Made by a program: the position numbers and the translations under genes
Source: Clostridium grantii DSM 8605
GTDB taxonomy: Bacteria > Bacillota > Clostridia > Clostridiales > Clostridiaceae
Length of the DNA stretch: 64,000 nt
NCBI RefSeq assembly: GCF_900129965.1
Contig: NZ_FQXM01000003.1
Span: 186,001-250,000, forward strand
Direction: 5' to 3'
Notes under the pieces: generated by a model
Databases searched by the model: none
The model's input: only the letters and a program-made list of their open reading frames with translations
Told to the model about the DNA's origin: nothing
Shown: positions 44,958-53,344 of the stretch, in pieces
How positions within the stretch are numbered: the first letter of the stretch is position 1
Layout of the letters: each line of letters opens with the position of its first letter

Positions 44958-46265
44958 TTAACACCTCTCTAACTCATTACCAATCATTGTACTTATATTT
45001 GATCTTTTATCCATAACACTTATGTAAGCCTTAACTACTTCTGGATGAAATTGTTTTCCTGAATTGAATGTGATTTCTTTTATGATTTTTTCTTCAGATA
45101 AAGCTTTTCTATAAGGCCTATCAGTAGCCATAGCATCTATAGCATCTGCTAATTGAACTATAAACACTTCAAAACTAAGTTCTTTATGAGATTTTTTTAA
45201 AGGATATCCCTCACCATCATACCTTTCATGATGAAATCTTACTATATCAATTATACCTTTTGTAATTTTAACATCTTTTAGAATGTTATATCCAATTTCA
45301 GGGTGAGTTTTTATCAAATCGAATTCCTCATCTTCTAATCTACCTGGTTTTAATAATATATTATCCGTAATCCCAATTTTTCCTATATCGTGTAATAAAG
45401 CTGCCAATCTTATTTCTTCAATTTTCCATTCAGAATATTTTAATTCTCTTGCAATTTCTGTCGCTATTTCTGCTACTCTTTGGGAATGTCCTTCTGTATA
45501 TTCATCCTTTGCTTCAAGAGATTTTGATAAAGTATTAACCAATTGAATAGATTGATCTTTTGTTTGTATAAATAAAGAATATGTGTATCTGGCAAAGATA
45601 GTTGGACAAAGCATTAAAAGTACTCCTAAATAACCAAATGTTTCAAAAATAACTGCTATCAATATACCAAAAGGAATCAACGCAATAGTATTTAATAACA
45701 TTATTTTTAGATTATTTAAAAATATATAAATAAATTTCTTACCTGAATATGAAGAAACTAATATAGCCATTAATACAGTATTAGCTAAGAAAAATATTAT
45801 TCCAAATAATAAAATTCTATATGTTTCCCAAATTATACTCGAATTACTAATTATCTCACCCATTAAGATGTACACCCAGTTACCTAGCATTATTGGATTT
45901 ATTAGCATACAACAATTTGCTATAGTTCCATATAAAGGCGTGTTTAGAGCATGTGTGAATTCTTTCTCACCTTTTTTTACAACACGAAAAACAAATCCTA
46001 TTGTTATAATTATAATTGCATTAAAGCCTCCAAATAAAACATATGTAGCAACCATTATAGCAAAACTTGTACTAATGGAAATATCTTTATATACTACTGT
46101 TAAAGATTCTGTTAAGAAAACCAAAAAAACAAAAAATAAGAATGGCTTAAAATCAATTATTTTTACTATTAAGTAATCACTTTTGATAAATATTCCCAGC
46201 AAAAAAAATGTTATCAAATATAGAATTATTAAGAATTTTTTAACTTTGATGGGTATTTTCTTCAT
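44958..46265 (-). CDS. HD-GYP domain protein with membrane sensor domain
   Basis: 435 aa. Residues 1-225 form six to seven membrane helices (MASE-like sensor). Residues about 240-425 are a complete HD-GYP domain: EGHSQRVAEIA, LLHDIGKIGI (HD), HPEIGYNILKD, HHERYDGEGYP and DAIDAMATDRPYR. Such domains hydrolyse cyclic di-GMP or related dinucleotides; all metal ligands appear intact. Signal unknown. SD AGGAGG. A tiny hydrophobic peptide gene lies about 90 bp upstream on the same strand. Confidence 0.92.
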   Translation of the reverse strand: MKKIPIKVKKFLIILYLITFFLLGIFIKSDYLIVKIIDFKPFLFFVFLVFLTESLTVVYKDISISTSFAIMVATYVLFGGFNAIIIITIGFVFRVVKKGEKEFTHALNTPLYGTIANCCMLINPIMLGNWVYILMGEIISNSSIIWETYRILLFGIIFFLANTVLMAILVSSYSGKKFIYIFLNNLKIMLLNTIALIPFGILIAVIFETFGYLGVLLMLCPTIFARYTYSLFIQTKDQSIQLVNTLSKSLEAKDEYTEGHSQRVAEIATEIARELKYSEWKIEEIRLAALLHDIGKIGITDNILLKPGRLEDEEFDLIKTHPEIGYNILKDVKITKGIIDIVRFHHERYDGEGYPLKKSHKELSFEVFIVQLADAIDAMATDRPYRKALSEEKIIKEITFNSGKQFHPEVVKAYISVMDKRSNISTMIGNELERC

Positions 46266-46355
46266 ATTAACCTCCTATATATAAAGACCAATACAACTTA
46301 ATTTATCAACAATTCCAAGTAGTTGAATTATTAGGCAATGCTAATATTATTACAA

Positions 46356-46442
46356 TTACCAACCTAGGTAAGTAGCAGAACCACCAGCAGCAGCTAATGC
46401 TAATAATGCCATTATAGCTGGTAAATATTTTCTTATTTTCAT
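46356..46442 (-). CDS. 28-residue hydrophobic peptide
   Basis: ATG at 46442 to TAA at 46356, with the excellent SD GGGAGG 7 bases upstream. Begins MKIRKYLPAIMALLALAAAG and ends GSATYLGW: a basic start, a hydrophobic Ala/Leu run and a Gly/aromatic tail, like a leader or signalling peptide precursor. It lies directly upstream of the HD-GYP/DUF5317 operon in the same direction. I do not recognise the family. An overlapping frame starting at 46494 also has an SD but gives a sequence with no protein-like character after the overlap. Confidence 0.6.
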   Translation of the reverse strand: MKIRKYLPAIMALLALAAAGGSATYLGW

Positions 46443-46510
46443 TGTAAATCCCTCCCTTGTCGCGTATTAACAAGGCTTCGCTATAACTTGCCATAGTTCA
46501 CTCCGCTTAG
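46443..46510 (-). other. Structured leader upstream of the peptide gene
   Basis: CG-containing stretch in an otherwise very AT-rich gap. It holds a hairpin CCTTGT / ACAAGG with loop containing TACGCG just before the SD, and further pairing potential (GCGGAG, CTATGGCAAGTTATAG). It could be an RNA regulator of the peptide/HD-GYP unit. It does not match the c-di-GMP riboswitch classes I can recall. Confidence 0.35.
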
Positions 46511-46583
46511 GTAAAAGGAAAATCAAATAAGTATAAATTTAACTTAGATATGATAATTAAATTATAATCGGTCTTTATTGCAT

Positions 46584-47201
46584 TTACATGGTGTTGCTTT
46601 TTTCTATTTTTCTATTTATGGCATCTAAAGTTGCTTTACATATAGCAACATTAATGTCATTTGAGTCAATAGATGCTCCTATCAATACCTTTTCATTTTC
46701 TTTTGTAAACATATTTACAAATACAGTGGCATAAGATACATCTCTATTTTTACTCACTACTACATCCTGTATATGAAACATTATAGTATGTCCAATAATT
46801 TTTTCTACTGCTTTAATGGTACATTCTGCTATTAATTTATGTCTATTATTTAAGGTTTTTACCCCTAACTCTGTAGCTCCATATGTATTTCCTTCATAGC
46901 CAAGATTAACTGTACACTCTACCACGTTATCTTCAATCTTCATAGATATACCATCTAATTTTATTCTTCTAAATTGTAAGGATTCATCAGTTTGAATTTG
47001 AGCTATACTTATAACTTTTCTATCTATTCTAAAATCATATACTGCAATTAAACAGGATTCAATATCTCTAACAATTTGTTTAGGCGCCCTCATTCTATTA
47101 GCTAAAATATGTACCTCTTTAATTTCACTTTCATCATGTATTATTTTAACATTTAAAACTCCGTCAATTTTTTTAATAATTCCTTCATATTCAGCTATCA
47201 T
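46584..47201 (-). CDS. Uncharacterised conserved-looking protein
   Basis: 205 aa, soluble. The N-terminal half (GVLNVKIIHDESEIKEVHIL followed by ANRMRAPKQIVRDIES) looks like a small alpha/beta domain. The second half (VECTVNLGYEGNTYGATELG, TLNNRHKLIAECTIKAVEKI, GASIDSNDINVAICKATLDA) has a repeated beta-alpha pattern faintly like the regulatory domain of 2-isopropylmalate synthase. No catalytic motif recognised. SD AAAGGGG. No obvious operon partner. Confidence 0.7.
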   Translation of the reverse strand: MIAEYEGIIKKIDGVLNVKIIHDESEIKEVHILANRMRAPKQIVRDIESCLIAVYDFRIDRKVISIAQIQTDESLQFRRIKLDGISMKIEDNVVECTVNLGYEGNTYGATELGVKTLNNRHKLIAECTIKAVEKIIGHTIMFHIQDVVVSKNRDVSYATVFVNMFTKENEKVLIGASIDSNDINVAICKATLDAINRKIEKSNTM

Positions 47202-47490
47202 AGTTTGTCTACCCCTTTACAATTATGTAGTTACAACCAAATTAGTGTAAAACGTATATGCAAATTATATCACATTCATCATTAGCAAACAATTAAAATA
47301 TAAGTATTTTATTGAATATATGCTTTTTTTTACAAATTTATATATTTCATTCCAATATATATCTTTATTTTTTTACATATTCTTTTAATTTATAAAAACA
47401 TATATATATTTACATTTGTCATTAATATATATTATACAATTTATAATATCATTTAACAATTAATTTTAAATATTATGTTACCAAAAAATT
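47202..47490. other. AT-rich intergenic region
   Basis: About 290 bp, nearly pure A/T, upstream of the 205-aa gene; its promoter must be here. No ORF, no clear operator or RNA structure seen. Confidence 0.5.
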
Positions 47491-47540
47491 AAAAAATGGC
47501 TATATTTAAGTTAAATCTTAACTTTATATACCCATTTTAA
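47491..47540 (-). terminator. Terminator after the 55-aa gene
   Basis: Long imperfect stem AAAATGGGTATA ... TATAGCCATTTT followed on the minus strand by a T-rich run, about 37 bp past the stop at 47577. Confidence 0.65.
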
Positions 47541-47576
47541 TAATCTTCTTTTATTTCTACAACATACATCATTACT

Positions 47577-47744
47577 TTATAATGTCATAAAAGCAATATT
47601 ATATTCATCTTCACATTCGTTAATTTCGTCTCTATTAGATTTAAGTTCTCTAATATAATCAAAATAACTTGCTTCCGAATTAATTTCGCAATTTCTTTCT
47701 TCGCTTATACTAAATCTCATTGTTTCGTTATATTTATCATTCAT
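47577..47744 (-). CDS. Small acidic 55-residue protein
   Basis: ATG at 47744, AAAGGGGAC 6 bases upstream, stop TAA at 47577. Begins MNDKYNETMRFSISEERNCE and ends NECEDEYNIAFMTL. Highly charged, two Cys, no membrane helix or signal peptide. It has its own terminator downstream, which supports a real gene. No family recognised. Confidence 0.6.
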   Translation of the reverse strand: MNDKYNETMRFSISEERNCEINSEASYFDYIRELKSNRDEINECEDEYNIAFMTL

Positions 47745-47987
47745 TTAAAAGTCCCCTTTTTATTTTTTTAAGAAATTCGCCCCAACTTCTTATTTGTAAT
47801 GATTTTAGCACGTGAATAGCTATATAACAATGAGTTATTATGCCTACTTTTTAGCAATAAATCTATAAATAAATACTTAGTGGTAAATCTATGCTTGGTT
47901 TTCAAATTTATTGTTACTTTACTTCATTTCAAAGCTTTTTATAGCAACTTTTTCAAAAATTTAATTCAAAAATTAAAGCTTTCCTGA

Positions 47988-48027
47988 TAAAAAAACCATG
48001 AAAAATTAACTTTTCATGGTTTTTTTA
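47988..48027 (-). terminator. Terminator after pfkA
   Basis: Stem AAAACCATGAAAA / TTTTCATGGTTTT with a long T run on the minus strand, 20 bp past the pfkA stop. Confidence 0.85.
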
Positions 48028-48047
48028 TTATTTTAATTTATTATTTT

Positions 48048-49148
48048 TTAGTCTCCAAAACAAATTCCTATAGCTTTAGCTGCTTCCACTATTTCTCCAT
48101 TAGGATTAACTACTTTAGTAGCACCTATAACATTTTCCAAATGCTCATAACTCATTTTTCTTCCTGTCAAGCAAACCATATTTCCAAATTTATTATTATT
48201 AATCATTTCTACAGCTTCTACACCATATCTTGTAGATAAAATTCTATCAAAGGTTGAAGTCATTCCACCTCTTTGTATATGACCCAAAACAGTGCATCTA
48301 ATTTCATGATTTTTTATAAGTTGTTCTAAGTCATAAGCTAATTTATTACCAATTCCTCCAAGTCTTATCGGATCTGGACTATCTTTAACAACTTTATTTA
48401 CAACCACATTTCCACCTAAAGGTTTTGCTCCCTCTGCCACAACAATTATGCTAAATAATTTACCTTCTTCTTCTCTTTCTCTTACCTTGTCTACAATTTT
48501 ATTTATATCATAAGGTATCTCTGGAATCAAAATAACATCTGCTGATCCAGCTATTCCTGATTCCAAACCAATCCAACCTGCATTTCTTCCCATAACTTCT
48601 AACAACATTATTCTATGGTGTGATGCTGCTGTTGTATGTAGTCTATCCAACGCATCTACAGCTACATTTAATGCTGAATTAAATCCAAAGGTAACATCAG
48701 TTGATGCCAAATCATTATCTATAGTTTTAGGTACTCCGATAACTTTAACTCCTTTTCTAGCAAAATCTCTTGCACTTGTTAAAGTTCCATCCCCACCTAT
48801 TACAACCAATACATCTATATTCTCTTTTTTCATATTCTCTACTGCAACATCTGAAACATCTTTTTTTACTTCTACTCCATCTTCTTCTACTGTATAGTCA
48901 AATAAATTATCTTTATTAGAACTGTATAATATGGTGCCTCCCATATGTTGGATTCCTGAAACTGTTTTAAGTGTTAGCGGCATAAAATCATTATTGTATA
49001 ACCCTTTATAACCAAATTTATAACCTATTACTTCAACATCATATTTCAAAATAGCTGTTCTTGTGACGGCTCGAATAACTGCATTTAAACCTGGGCAGTC
49101 TCCTCCACCTGTTAACAAAGCAATTTTTTTAACACCATTTTTCATCAT
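48048..49148 (-). CDS. pfkA: 6-phosphofructokinase (mixed-substrate, group III type)
   Basis: 366 aa, longer than E. coli PfkA (320). ALLTGGGDCPGLNAVIRAVT binds nucleotide; IGGDGTLTSARDFARKG has Gly at the ATP-deciding position; VPKTIDNDLASTDVTFGFNS holds the catalytic Asp in TIDND; MLLEVMGRNAGWIGLESGIA and VLGHIQRGGMTSTFDRIL follow. GGDG points to ATP use, while the Lys before TID is typical of PPi-using and group III enzymes. It stands alone; it does not sit with pyk. SD GGAGGGG. Confidence 0.92.
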   Translation of the reverse strand: MMKNGVKKIALLTGGGDCPGLNAVIRAVTRTAILKYDVEVIGYKFGYKGLYNNDFMPLTLKTVSGIQHMGGTILYSSNKDNLFDYTVEEDGVEVKKDVSDVAVENMKKENIDVLVVIGGDGTLTSARDFARKGVKVIGVPKTIDNDLASTDVTFGFNSALNVAVDALDRLHTTAASHHRIMLLEVMGRNAGWIGLESGIAGSADVILIPEIPYDINKIVDKVREREEEGKLFSIIVVAEGAKPLGGNVVVNKVVKDSPDPIRLGGIGNKLAYDLEQLIKNHEIRCTVLGHIQRGGMTSTFDRILSTRYGVEAVEMINNNKFGNMVCLTGRKMSYEHLENVIGATKVVNPNGEIVEAAKAIGICFGD

Positions 49149-49282
49149 AAAAATCCCCTCCAGCTAGCCTATATTATTTAGTATTATAAAATTTTTCCTA
49201 TACTATTATAATAATAACTGTAAATTCACTTATTGTAAATGTTATTTTTGTAATTTTGTAAATTTTCACAAAATTCAAATTC

Positions 49283-50767
49283 TTACCTTTGTTTTTTCTC
49301 AGCTAATTTCAGGATATTTCCATATTCTTTTGTTTCATTATATATTTTTCTTATTTCTTCAATAAATTTTTCATATTCTATATACATTTTATTAATTTCA
49401 AATTCATTTACTATTTCTAAATTTAAAAATTCAATATAAACTTTTTTAGTTTCTTGCCATTTATTAAAATCTTTTATGTCTTTACATATAATTTCTATTA
49501 AAGAATTTAGTATTCCATTTGTTTTTTCAACGTTATTGTCATAAATATATTTAACTGAATCAACCTTTTTTAATGTTTTTGCAATTTCTATAATTAACTC
49601 ATCAATTATATATTGAGCTTGATTTTCGTCGAATTTGTCTTTTAACTTTTGTAAATTTTTATTACTATAATATCTATTTTTTATAAAAGATATAAATTTC
49701 TCAAAATCTTCTGCATTATTACCTAATTCAATTTCAAATAATATCCTAAAAAATAAATTCCATTCAAAATCAGTGTTGATAGATTTCAAGATTTCATTTC
49801 CTAAAATACTAGAAAACTCATCTTTAAATTTTACTTTTCTTTCAAATTTTATTTCACTATCAAAATCCATAGTATTTTTAGAAATGTCATTTAATCTAGT
49901 TAAGGTTTTTATCAAGGTTTTATTATAATCATCTAAATTCTCTGCTTTATTTGTTCTGAAAATATATTTCATAATTGTATCGCAAGAATTTCTAAATTCC
50001 ACTATAAAACCTAGATTATTTTTCATCCTTGTTGAGAATATATCATAAATCATTTTAGATAAAACCGATTCTAGTTCAATCATTCTCACATCTGGATTTG
50101 CTGAATTCATTTTGTTATATTGATTGTCTATCATAAGTAATTGATTATCTATCATAGCCAAGTTTTTCTTTATTGATCCTAAAATGTTTTTTATAAATGT
50201 ATCATCTACTATATAATTATTATTTTTATATACTACTTTATGCTCAATCTCTCCCCAAAAGCTATTAACTAAGGATTTTATTTGAACTTCAAAATTTATT
50301 TTATTTCCTGCATATAAATAATACCCATCAATTCTATATATTTTAAAACCATTCTTTTGATTCTGAGGTTGTGGGCTACTTAATTCTAGTTTTATAGAAT
50401 CATCAATTTGGTTATAGCAATATCCACTATCATCCACAATATCAAAATATTCTTTTAATGCTTTATATATTTTACCTTCATCTTCTCCAAATCTACATTC
50501 TATTCTTATCCCTATTAGATCTGATAAATTCGAAAACAATTCATTGGCACAGCCATATTTTTTATAATATGTATTTCTTATTATTTTTTCTTTTAAACTA
50601 TCACAAGATTTAACTCTAGAATTTATATTAGAATATTGAATTTTCTTTGATAACAATATTTCATGAAAAAATAATTCCAAATCTGTCACTGCTATTTCTA
50701 ATTGCCCTTGCATCTTTTCTAAATGTTCTGTAACTTCTTCTATAAAACTAAATAATCTTAATTCCAT
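49283..50767 (-). CDS. RelA/SpoT-domain protein with long C-terminal extension
   Basis: 494 aa, no HD hydrolase, TGS or ACT domain. The N-terminal 220 residues resemble small alarmone synthetases: INSRVKSCDSLKEKI (ATP-binding R.K..dSl.eK), LSDLIGIRIECRF and FEVQIKSLVNSFWGEIEHK followed by VVYK. The GTP-binding GYRSLH loop is altered to NGFKIYRIDGY, so activity or specificity is doubtful. Residues 220-494 are all-helical with coiled-coil character and no recognised family. It ends 134 bp before pfkA and has no clear partner. Confidence 0.8.
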   Translation of the reverse strand: MELRLFSFIEEVTEHLEKMQGQLEIAVTDLELFFHEILLSKKIQYSNINSRVKSCDSLKEKIIRNTYYKKYGCANELFSNLSDLIGIRIECRFGEDEGKIYKALKEYFDIVDDSGYCYNQIDDSIKLELSSPQPQNQKNGFKIYRIDGYYLYAGNKINFEVQIKSLVNSFWGEIEHKVVYKNNNYIVDDTFIKNILGSIKKNLAMIDNQLLMIDNQYNKMNSANPDVRMIELESVLSKMIYDIFSTRMKNNLGFIVEFRNSCDTIMKYIFRTNKAENLDDYNKTLIKTLTRLNDISKNTMDFDSEIKFERKVKFKDEFSSILGNEILKSINTDFEWNLFFRILFEIELGNNAEDFEKFISFIKNRYYSNKNLQKLKDKFDENQAQYIIDELIIEIAKTLKKVDSVKYIYDNNVEKTNGILNSLIEIICKDIKDFNKWQETKKVYIEFLNLEIVNEFEINKMYIEYEKFIEEIRKIYNETKEYGNILKLAEKKQR

Positions 50768-50858
50768 AATTTCCTCCTAGTTGCTAAAAAATAACTCTAT
50801 AGTTTTGATTATAGCATAAACCAATAAAAGCTAGGTGAAAACTTTTCTTGAAAAAAAT

Positions 50859-50913
50859 AGTAAACAAAAGAAGTCAACAATTTATTTTAAACTGTGAACT
50901 TCTTTTGTTTACT
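50859..50913 (-). terminator. Terminator after hcp
   Basis: Perfect 16-bp outer stem AGTAAACAAAAGAAGT with its complement (50859-50874 and 50898-50913), extended by GTCAACA/TGTGAAC-type pairing, followed by a T-rich minus strand. It lies between hcp and the start of the RelA/SpoT-like gene. Confidence 0.85.
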
Positions 50914-50916
50914 CTA

Positions 50917-52629
50917 TTATTGTAAAAACATTTTTATATCATCTTGTACATTTGTAATTCCACCTATACCAAAGTTTTCTACTAAAACATTTGTTACATT
51001 TGGAGATAAGAATGCTGGTAATGTTGGTCCTAAGTGAATATTTTTCACTCCTAAGTGAAGTAATGCAAGCAATACTATAACTGCCTTTTGCTCATACCAT
51101 GCTATATTGTATGAAATAGGCAATTCATTAATATCTTCTAAACCAAATACTTCTTGTAATTTCATTGCAATTACAGCTAATGAATAAGAATCGTTACATT
51201 GGCCTGCATCTAATACTCTTGGAATTCCACCTATATCCCCTAACTCTAATTTATTATATTTATATTTTGCGCAACCAGCTGTTAAAATTATTGTGTCATT
51301 TGGAATTTCTTTTGCAAAATTTGTATAGTAATCTCTACTTTTAGCTCTTCCATCACAACCAGCCATTACGAAAAATTGCTTGATAGCTCCTGATTTAACT
51401 GCTTCTACTACTTTATCAGCTAATGCTATTACTTGGTTATGTGCAAATCCACCAACTATTTCACCTGTTTCTATTTCTGTAGGTGCTGCAGTCTTTTTAG
51501 CTAAGTTTATAATTGCTGAAAAATCTTTTTCACCTTCTGCATTTGCTTCTATATGTTTTAATCCTTCAAATCCAACTACACCTGTTGTAAATACTCTATC
51601 TTTATAAGAAGCTTTTGGTGGTGCTAAACAATTTGTTGTCATTAATATTGGTCCATTAAACTTTTCAAATTCTTCAGTTTGTTTCCACCAAGCATTTCCG
51701 TAGTTTCCTGCAAAATGAGAATATTGCTTGAAAGCTGGATAATAGTGAGCAGGTAACATTTCGCTATGAGTATAAACATCAACGCCAGTACCTTCTGTTT
51801 GTTTTAACAATTTCTCTAAATCTTTTAAATCATGTCCACTTATTAATATTCCCGGATTATTTCTAACTCCTATATTAACTTTTGTGATTTCTGGATTACC
51901 ATAACTTTCTGTATTAGCTTTGTCTAATAAAGCCATTCCATCTACCCCAAATTTACCTGTTTCTAAAGTTAAAGCTACATAATCATTTACAGTTAAAGTA
52001 TCATCTAAAGTAGCTGCTAATGCTTTATGCATAAAACCATGAACTGCTACATCATTATACCCTAAAGCACTTGCATGCTCCATATAAGCTGATAATCCTT
52101 TTACTCCATAAATTATAAGTTCTCTTAATGATCTTATATCTTCATCTTTTGTACTTAAAACTCCAACACTACCCGCTTTTGAATCAAAAGCTTCTACATT
52201 ATCCGCAAACCAAGTAGCTGCCTCTGGTAATTTAACTTCTTCTTCAGTTTTAACCCCAAGAAAAGAAAGTATTTTCTTTACCCATGTCTCGTTTGATTTT
52301 GAGTTTCCTAATTTAACACCTGCTACAATTAAGCTTTTCTTTAATTCTTCTCTTAATTCCAAGCCTTTTTTTATTCTTGCTATAAAAACATTTCTGTCAA
52401 AGTTTGCATTTGTTATTGTAGAAAATAAACCTTCCATGATAAATTTATCAACTTCTTTGTTTATTACCCCCACTTCTCTTCCTTTTACACTATAAACTGA
52501 TAAACCTTTTAATACATATATTAATAAATCCTGAGATTTTGCTAATTTTTCATCCTTACCACAAACCCCTTTAACTGTACAACCTTTACCGCCTGCTGCT
52601 TCTTGACACTGATAACAATACATACTCAT
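50917..52629 (-). CDS. hcp: Hybrid cluster protein (hydroxylamine reductase)
   Basis: 570 aa. N-terminal Cys set CYQCQEAAGGKGCTVKGVCG (C-X2-C-X8-C-X5-C) binds the [4Fe-4S] cluster as in anaerobe-type Hcp. Later hybrid-cluster ligands lie in GHDLKDLEKLLK, TNCLAPPKASYKDRVFTTG, VMAGCDGRAKSRDYYTNFAK and TAGCAKYKYNKLELGDIGGI. Acts on NO or hydroxylamine in nitrosative stress. A palindromic operator lies upstream. SD TTGGAGG. Confidence 0.95.
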   Translation of the reverse strand: MSMYCYQCQEAAGGKGCTVKGVCGKDEKLAKSQDLLIYVLKGLSVYSVKGREVGVINKEVDKFIMEGLFSTITNANFDRNVFIARIKKGLELREELKKSLIVAGVKLGNSKSNETWVKKILSFLGVKTEEEVKLPEAATWFADNVEAFDSKAGSVGVLSTKDEDIRSLRELIIYGVKGLSAYMEHASALGYNDVAVHGFMHKALAATLDDTLTVNDYVALTLETGKFGVDGMALLDKANTESYGNPEITKVNIGVRNNPGILISGHDLKDLEKLLKQTEGTGVDVYTHSEMLPAHYYPAFKQYSHFAGNYGNAWWKQTEEFEKFNGPILMTTNCLAPPKASYKDRVFTTGVVGFEGLKHIEANAEGEKDFSAIINLAKKTAAPTEIETGEIVGGFAHNQVIALADKVVEAVKSGAIKQFFVMAGCDGRAKSRDYYTNFAKEIPNDTIILTAGCAKYKYNKLELGDIGGIPRVLDAGQCNDSYSLAVIAMKLQEVFGLEDINELPISYNIAWYEQKAVIVLLALLHLGVKNIHLGPTLPAFLSPNVTNVLVENFGIGGITNVQDDIKMFLQ

Positions 52630-52701
52630 ATTTTTACCTCCAAATTTTTCTTTTGTATTTTTTATTTTATAATAATCTATTGGAAATCCGTTTCTTTACA
52701 A

Positions 52702-52748
52702 ATCATATTTTACAAGAATCCTTTCAGTATAGCCGTAACAAATGTTAC
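52702..52748 (-). promoter_or_regulatory. Palindromic operator and promoter of hcp
   Basis: GTAACA-AA-TGTTAC (52735-52748) is a perfect palindrome of the CRP/FNR type, centred at 52741.5. The -10 candidates TAAAAT (52712-52707) or TATGAT (52707-52702) would place the transcription start about 41-46 bp from its centre, as for class II activation. HcpR or another CRP/FNR-family regulator is likely; none is encoded in the window. Confidence 0.55.
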
Positions 52749-52910
52749 AAAGCTTTTTTTTACTTGTTAATTCTTATAACGAACATATTAAATATCATTA
52801 TCATATTATGATAATAAAGCAATATTCATTTTTTTAACTATCTTAGCAAATAAAAAATAATTTAATTATATTACAATATTTCTCTAAACTAATTAAGAGG
52901 TGTAGCAATT

Positions 52911-53273
52911 ATGGAGAAAAAAAGAGTTATTCATGCATCCTATGAAAGATACATTAAAGATATACTTTCGTCTGAAGCAAAAATTGCACGCTGCTTGCAA
53001 GAATTATTCTGTGAAGGTTTTGTTGATGATCTAAAGAAAATTGAACCTTTAGATAAGCGAGTAAATTTAACACATAGTTTAGTTTGTGCATATGCATGCA
53101 AAGAAAAATCCATGGCAGATTTAATAAATGCCTTGAATTATGGTTATAGTATAAAACCTCCTTGTAAACCACATAAAGAAAACTGTAATGTATCTACAGA
53201 AAATTTATTACTATTAGGATTAATTGCTGTAATCTTTATTTGCAATTATAAAGTTAATAATTGTTGTTATTAA
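52911..53273 (+). CDS. Cys-rich small protein with C-terminal membrane helix (family A)
   Basis: 120 aa. EAKIARCLQELFCEGFVDDL and LVCAYACKEKSMADLINALN match the two small proteins encoded at 58407-59086, so the three are paralogues. Unlike them it ends with a membrane helix, NLLLLGLIAVIFICNYKV, and the Cys-containing tail NNCCY. No known family recognised. It is transcribed opposite to the glycosyltransferase genes, between hcp and the sugar cluster. SD AGAGGTG. Confidence 0.7.
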   Translation: MEKKRVIHASYERYIKDILSSEAKIARCLQELFCEGFVDDLKKIEPLDKRVNLTHSLVCAYACKEKSMADLINALNYGYSIKPPCKPHKENCNVSTENLLLLGLIAVIFICNYKVNNCCY

Positions 53274-53293
53274 CCACTAAGATACTTTACCAC

Positions 53294-53332
53294 AAAAAAA
53301 TAAACTACTGCACTTTAGTAGCTTATTTTTTT
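53294..53332. terminator. Bidirectional terminator
   Basis: AAATAAACTACT / AGTAGCTTATTT stem with one mismatch and A/T runs on both sides, between the convergent 120-aa gene and the glycosyltransferase gene. Confidence 0.75.
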
Positions 53333-53344
53333 CTATACAGTTTC

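Noticed and set aside
46306..46494. A 62-codon minus-strand frame starting with a decent SD
   Set aside because: After it overlaps the 28-aa peptide it continues in an unlikely Cys/Trp-rich sequence; the peptide frame has the better SD and a more protein-like composition. Kept only as a possible leader ORF.
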